A DNA stretch of 45,102 bases from a virus: positions 1 to 45,102 of IMG/VR virus record IMGVR_UViG_3300025617_000040, one strand, 5' to 3'. How positions within the stretch are numbered: position 1 is the first letter of the stretch; every line of letters begins with the position of its first letter. The notes beneath the pieces are model-generated. The model saw only the letters and a program-made list of their open reading frames with translations. It had not been told where the DNA came from and made no database searches. Shown in pieces: positions 44,690-45,102 of the stretch. Position numbers and translations under genes: made by a program.

Positions 44690-44715
44690 AATACGAAGTA
44701 ATAAAGATAATATAA
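44690..44715 (+). promoter_or_regulatory. Two-box promoter-like motif, copy 3
   Basis: AATACG (44690-44695), nine bases, AGATAAT (44705-44711), then ATAA. It begins 22 bases after the stop of the 107-residue gene and 46 bases before the start of the 85-residue gene. Identical box spacing to copies 1 and 2. Confidence 0.6.
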
Positions 44716-44735
44716 ACGAATTAAATATAATAATT

Positions 44736-44993
44736 ATGAACATTAAAACATTAATCCAAACAGAAATTACAAACCTAAGTACAAACGAACAGTACTGGGG
44801 AACTGAAGAGAACATTAACAATGAAAACAAGATCTTCGATTACATGCTAACAAGAGATATTGTAACACAAGATTGGTTTGACGACAAATTAAACTATACT
44901 AACGTAGAACGTTTACAAGCATTGTTAAACAGATTCAACGAACGTAAAATACTGATGGAAAGAGCTATCCAAGCATTTGGTACATCATCATAA
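44736..44993 (+). CDS. Small hypothetical protein (85 aa)
   Basis: An 85-residue acidic, mostly helical protein (NIKTLIQTEITNLSTNEQYW, NKIFDYMLTRDIVTQDWFDD, NVERLQALLNRFNERKILME). It shows no signal or membrane segment and no recognised family. The leader and the preceding motif copy 3 mirror the two upstream genes. Inverted-repeat copy 2 starts six bases after its stop codon. Likely an early or accessory phage protein. Confidence 0.75.
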   Translation: MNIKTLIQTEITNLSTNEQYWGTEENINNENKIFDYMLTRDIVTQDWFDDKLNYTNVERLQALLNRFNERKILMERAIQAFGTSS

Positions 44994-44998
44994 AATAG

Positions 44999-45045
44999 TG
45001 CGACAATAGCCTGCTATTATATATATATAACAAGCTAACGTCACA
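44999..45045. repeat. Structured inverted repeat, copy 2
   Basis: Outer arms TGCGAC (44999-45004) and GTCACA (45040-45045) pair with one mismatch, which is a G-U wobble when read on the minus strand. TAGC (45007-45010) pairs with GCTA (45034-45037), and TTATATATATATAA (45017-45030) is a perfect palindrome at the centre. Same orientation and layout as copy 1, at the end of the third rightward gene. Confidence 0.65.
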
Positions 45046-45056
45046 CTTTTCATTTC

Positions 45057-45083
45057 GCTGGTAATGATCGTTCCGTTGCCAGC
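45057..45083. repeat. Hairpin near the window end
   Basis: GCTGGTAA (45057-45064) pairs with TTGCCAGC (45076-45083) with one G-T wobble, leaving an 11-base loop. No T-run follows, so a terminator is not clear. The sequence after it (from 45087) is less A/T-rich and is cut by the window end. Confidence 0.4.
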
Positions 45084-45102
45084 AGCTAGGGCCTGGTGTA
45101 TG

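Noticed and set aside
45087-45102. Possible 5' end of a tRNA (TAGGGCC then TGGTGTA, like acceptor and D-arm)
   Set aside because: Only 16 bases are present before the window ends, so no anticodon or pairing can be checked. The next ~60 bases with tRNAscan-SE would decide.
1-45102. CRISPR arrays, integrase, repressor, transposon or rRNA
   Set aside because: None was seen. The repeats present are short inverted repeats, promoter-like motifs and protein-coding fibre repeats.

Overview
The window is most likely part of the genome of a lytic, tailed (podovirus-like) bacteriophage of a marine Bacteroidetes host, probably a flavobacterium. The DNA is strongly A/T-rich. Starts lack a clear Shine-Dalgarno and instead follow A/T-rich leaders, as in Bacteroidetes. 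From memory, the large terminase, portal and two connector proteins resemble those of crAss-like phages (Crassvirales) and their marine relatives; this needs a TerL/portal/MCP phylogeny. I see no integrase, repressor, CRISPR or insertion sequence.

Layout. (1) 1-619, plus strand: the 3' end of a class I ribonucleotide reductase large subunit, the tail of a rightward nucleotide-metabolism/replication module. (2) 649-688: a strong hairpin between converging transcripts. (3) 675-43669: about 43 kb of leftward genes, nearly gap-free, with several TAATG stop/start overlaps. In transcription order (right to left) they are: a small basic protein; five tail-fibre/receptor-binding genes; a small virion-type protein; a chaperonin pair (GroEL, GroES); a winged-helix-like protein; a small HExxH zincin; three lysine-rich SPxK proteins; a holin; a prefoldin-like coiled coil; a small beta protein; a possible double GroES-like protein; terminase small and large subunits; portal; scaffold-like protein; major capsid protein; a capsid-associated protein; two connectors; a 1344-residue tail protein; two beta-rich proteins; two internal virion proteins; a 2179-residue ejection/polyvalent protein; two more SPxK basic proteins; and a lysis group (small membrane protein, secreted thioredoxin-fold protein, M15 endolysin). 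(4) 43670-44087: a divergent non-coding region with a structured inverted repeat and a promoter-like motif. (5) 44088-44993, plus strand: three small unknown genes, each preceded by the same two-box motif (AATACG, 9 bases, AGATAAT), then a second copy of the inverted repeat.

How the genes fit together. The leftward block is a complete structural, packaging and lysis programme. Capsid, portal, terminase and connectors build and fill the head; the 1344-residue protein and the fibres form the tail; the 206-, 460- and 2179-residue proteins are probably ejected with the DNA; M15 peptidase and holin release progeny. The phage brings its own folding cassette (GroEL, GroES, a GroES-like double barrel, a prefoldin-like coiled coil) between the fibre and terminase genes. 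The most unusual items are this cassette, the SPxK basic protein family, the zincin plus nuclease motifs in the giant ejection protein, a thioredoxin-fold protein whose CxxC is NxxN, and the two-box promoter-like motif.
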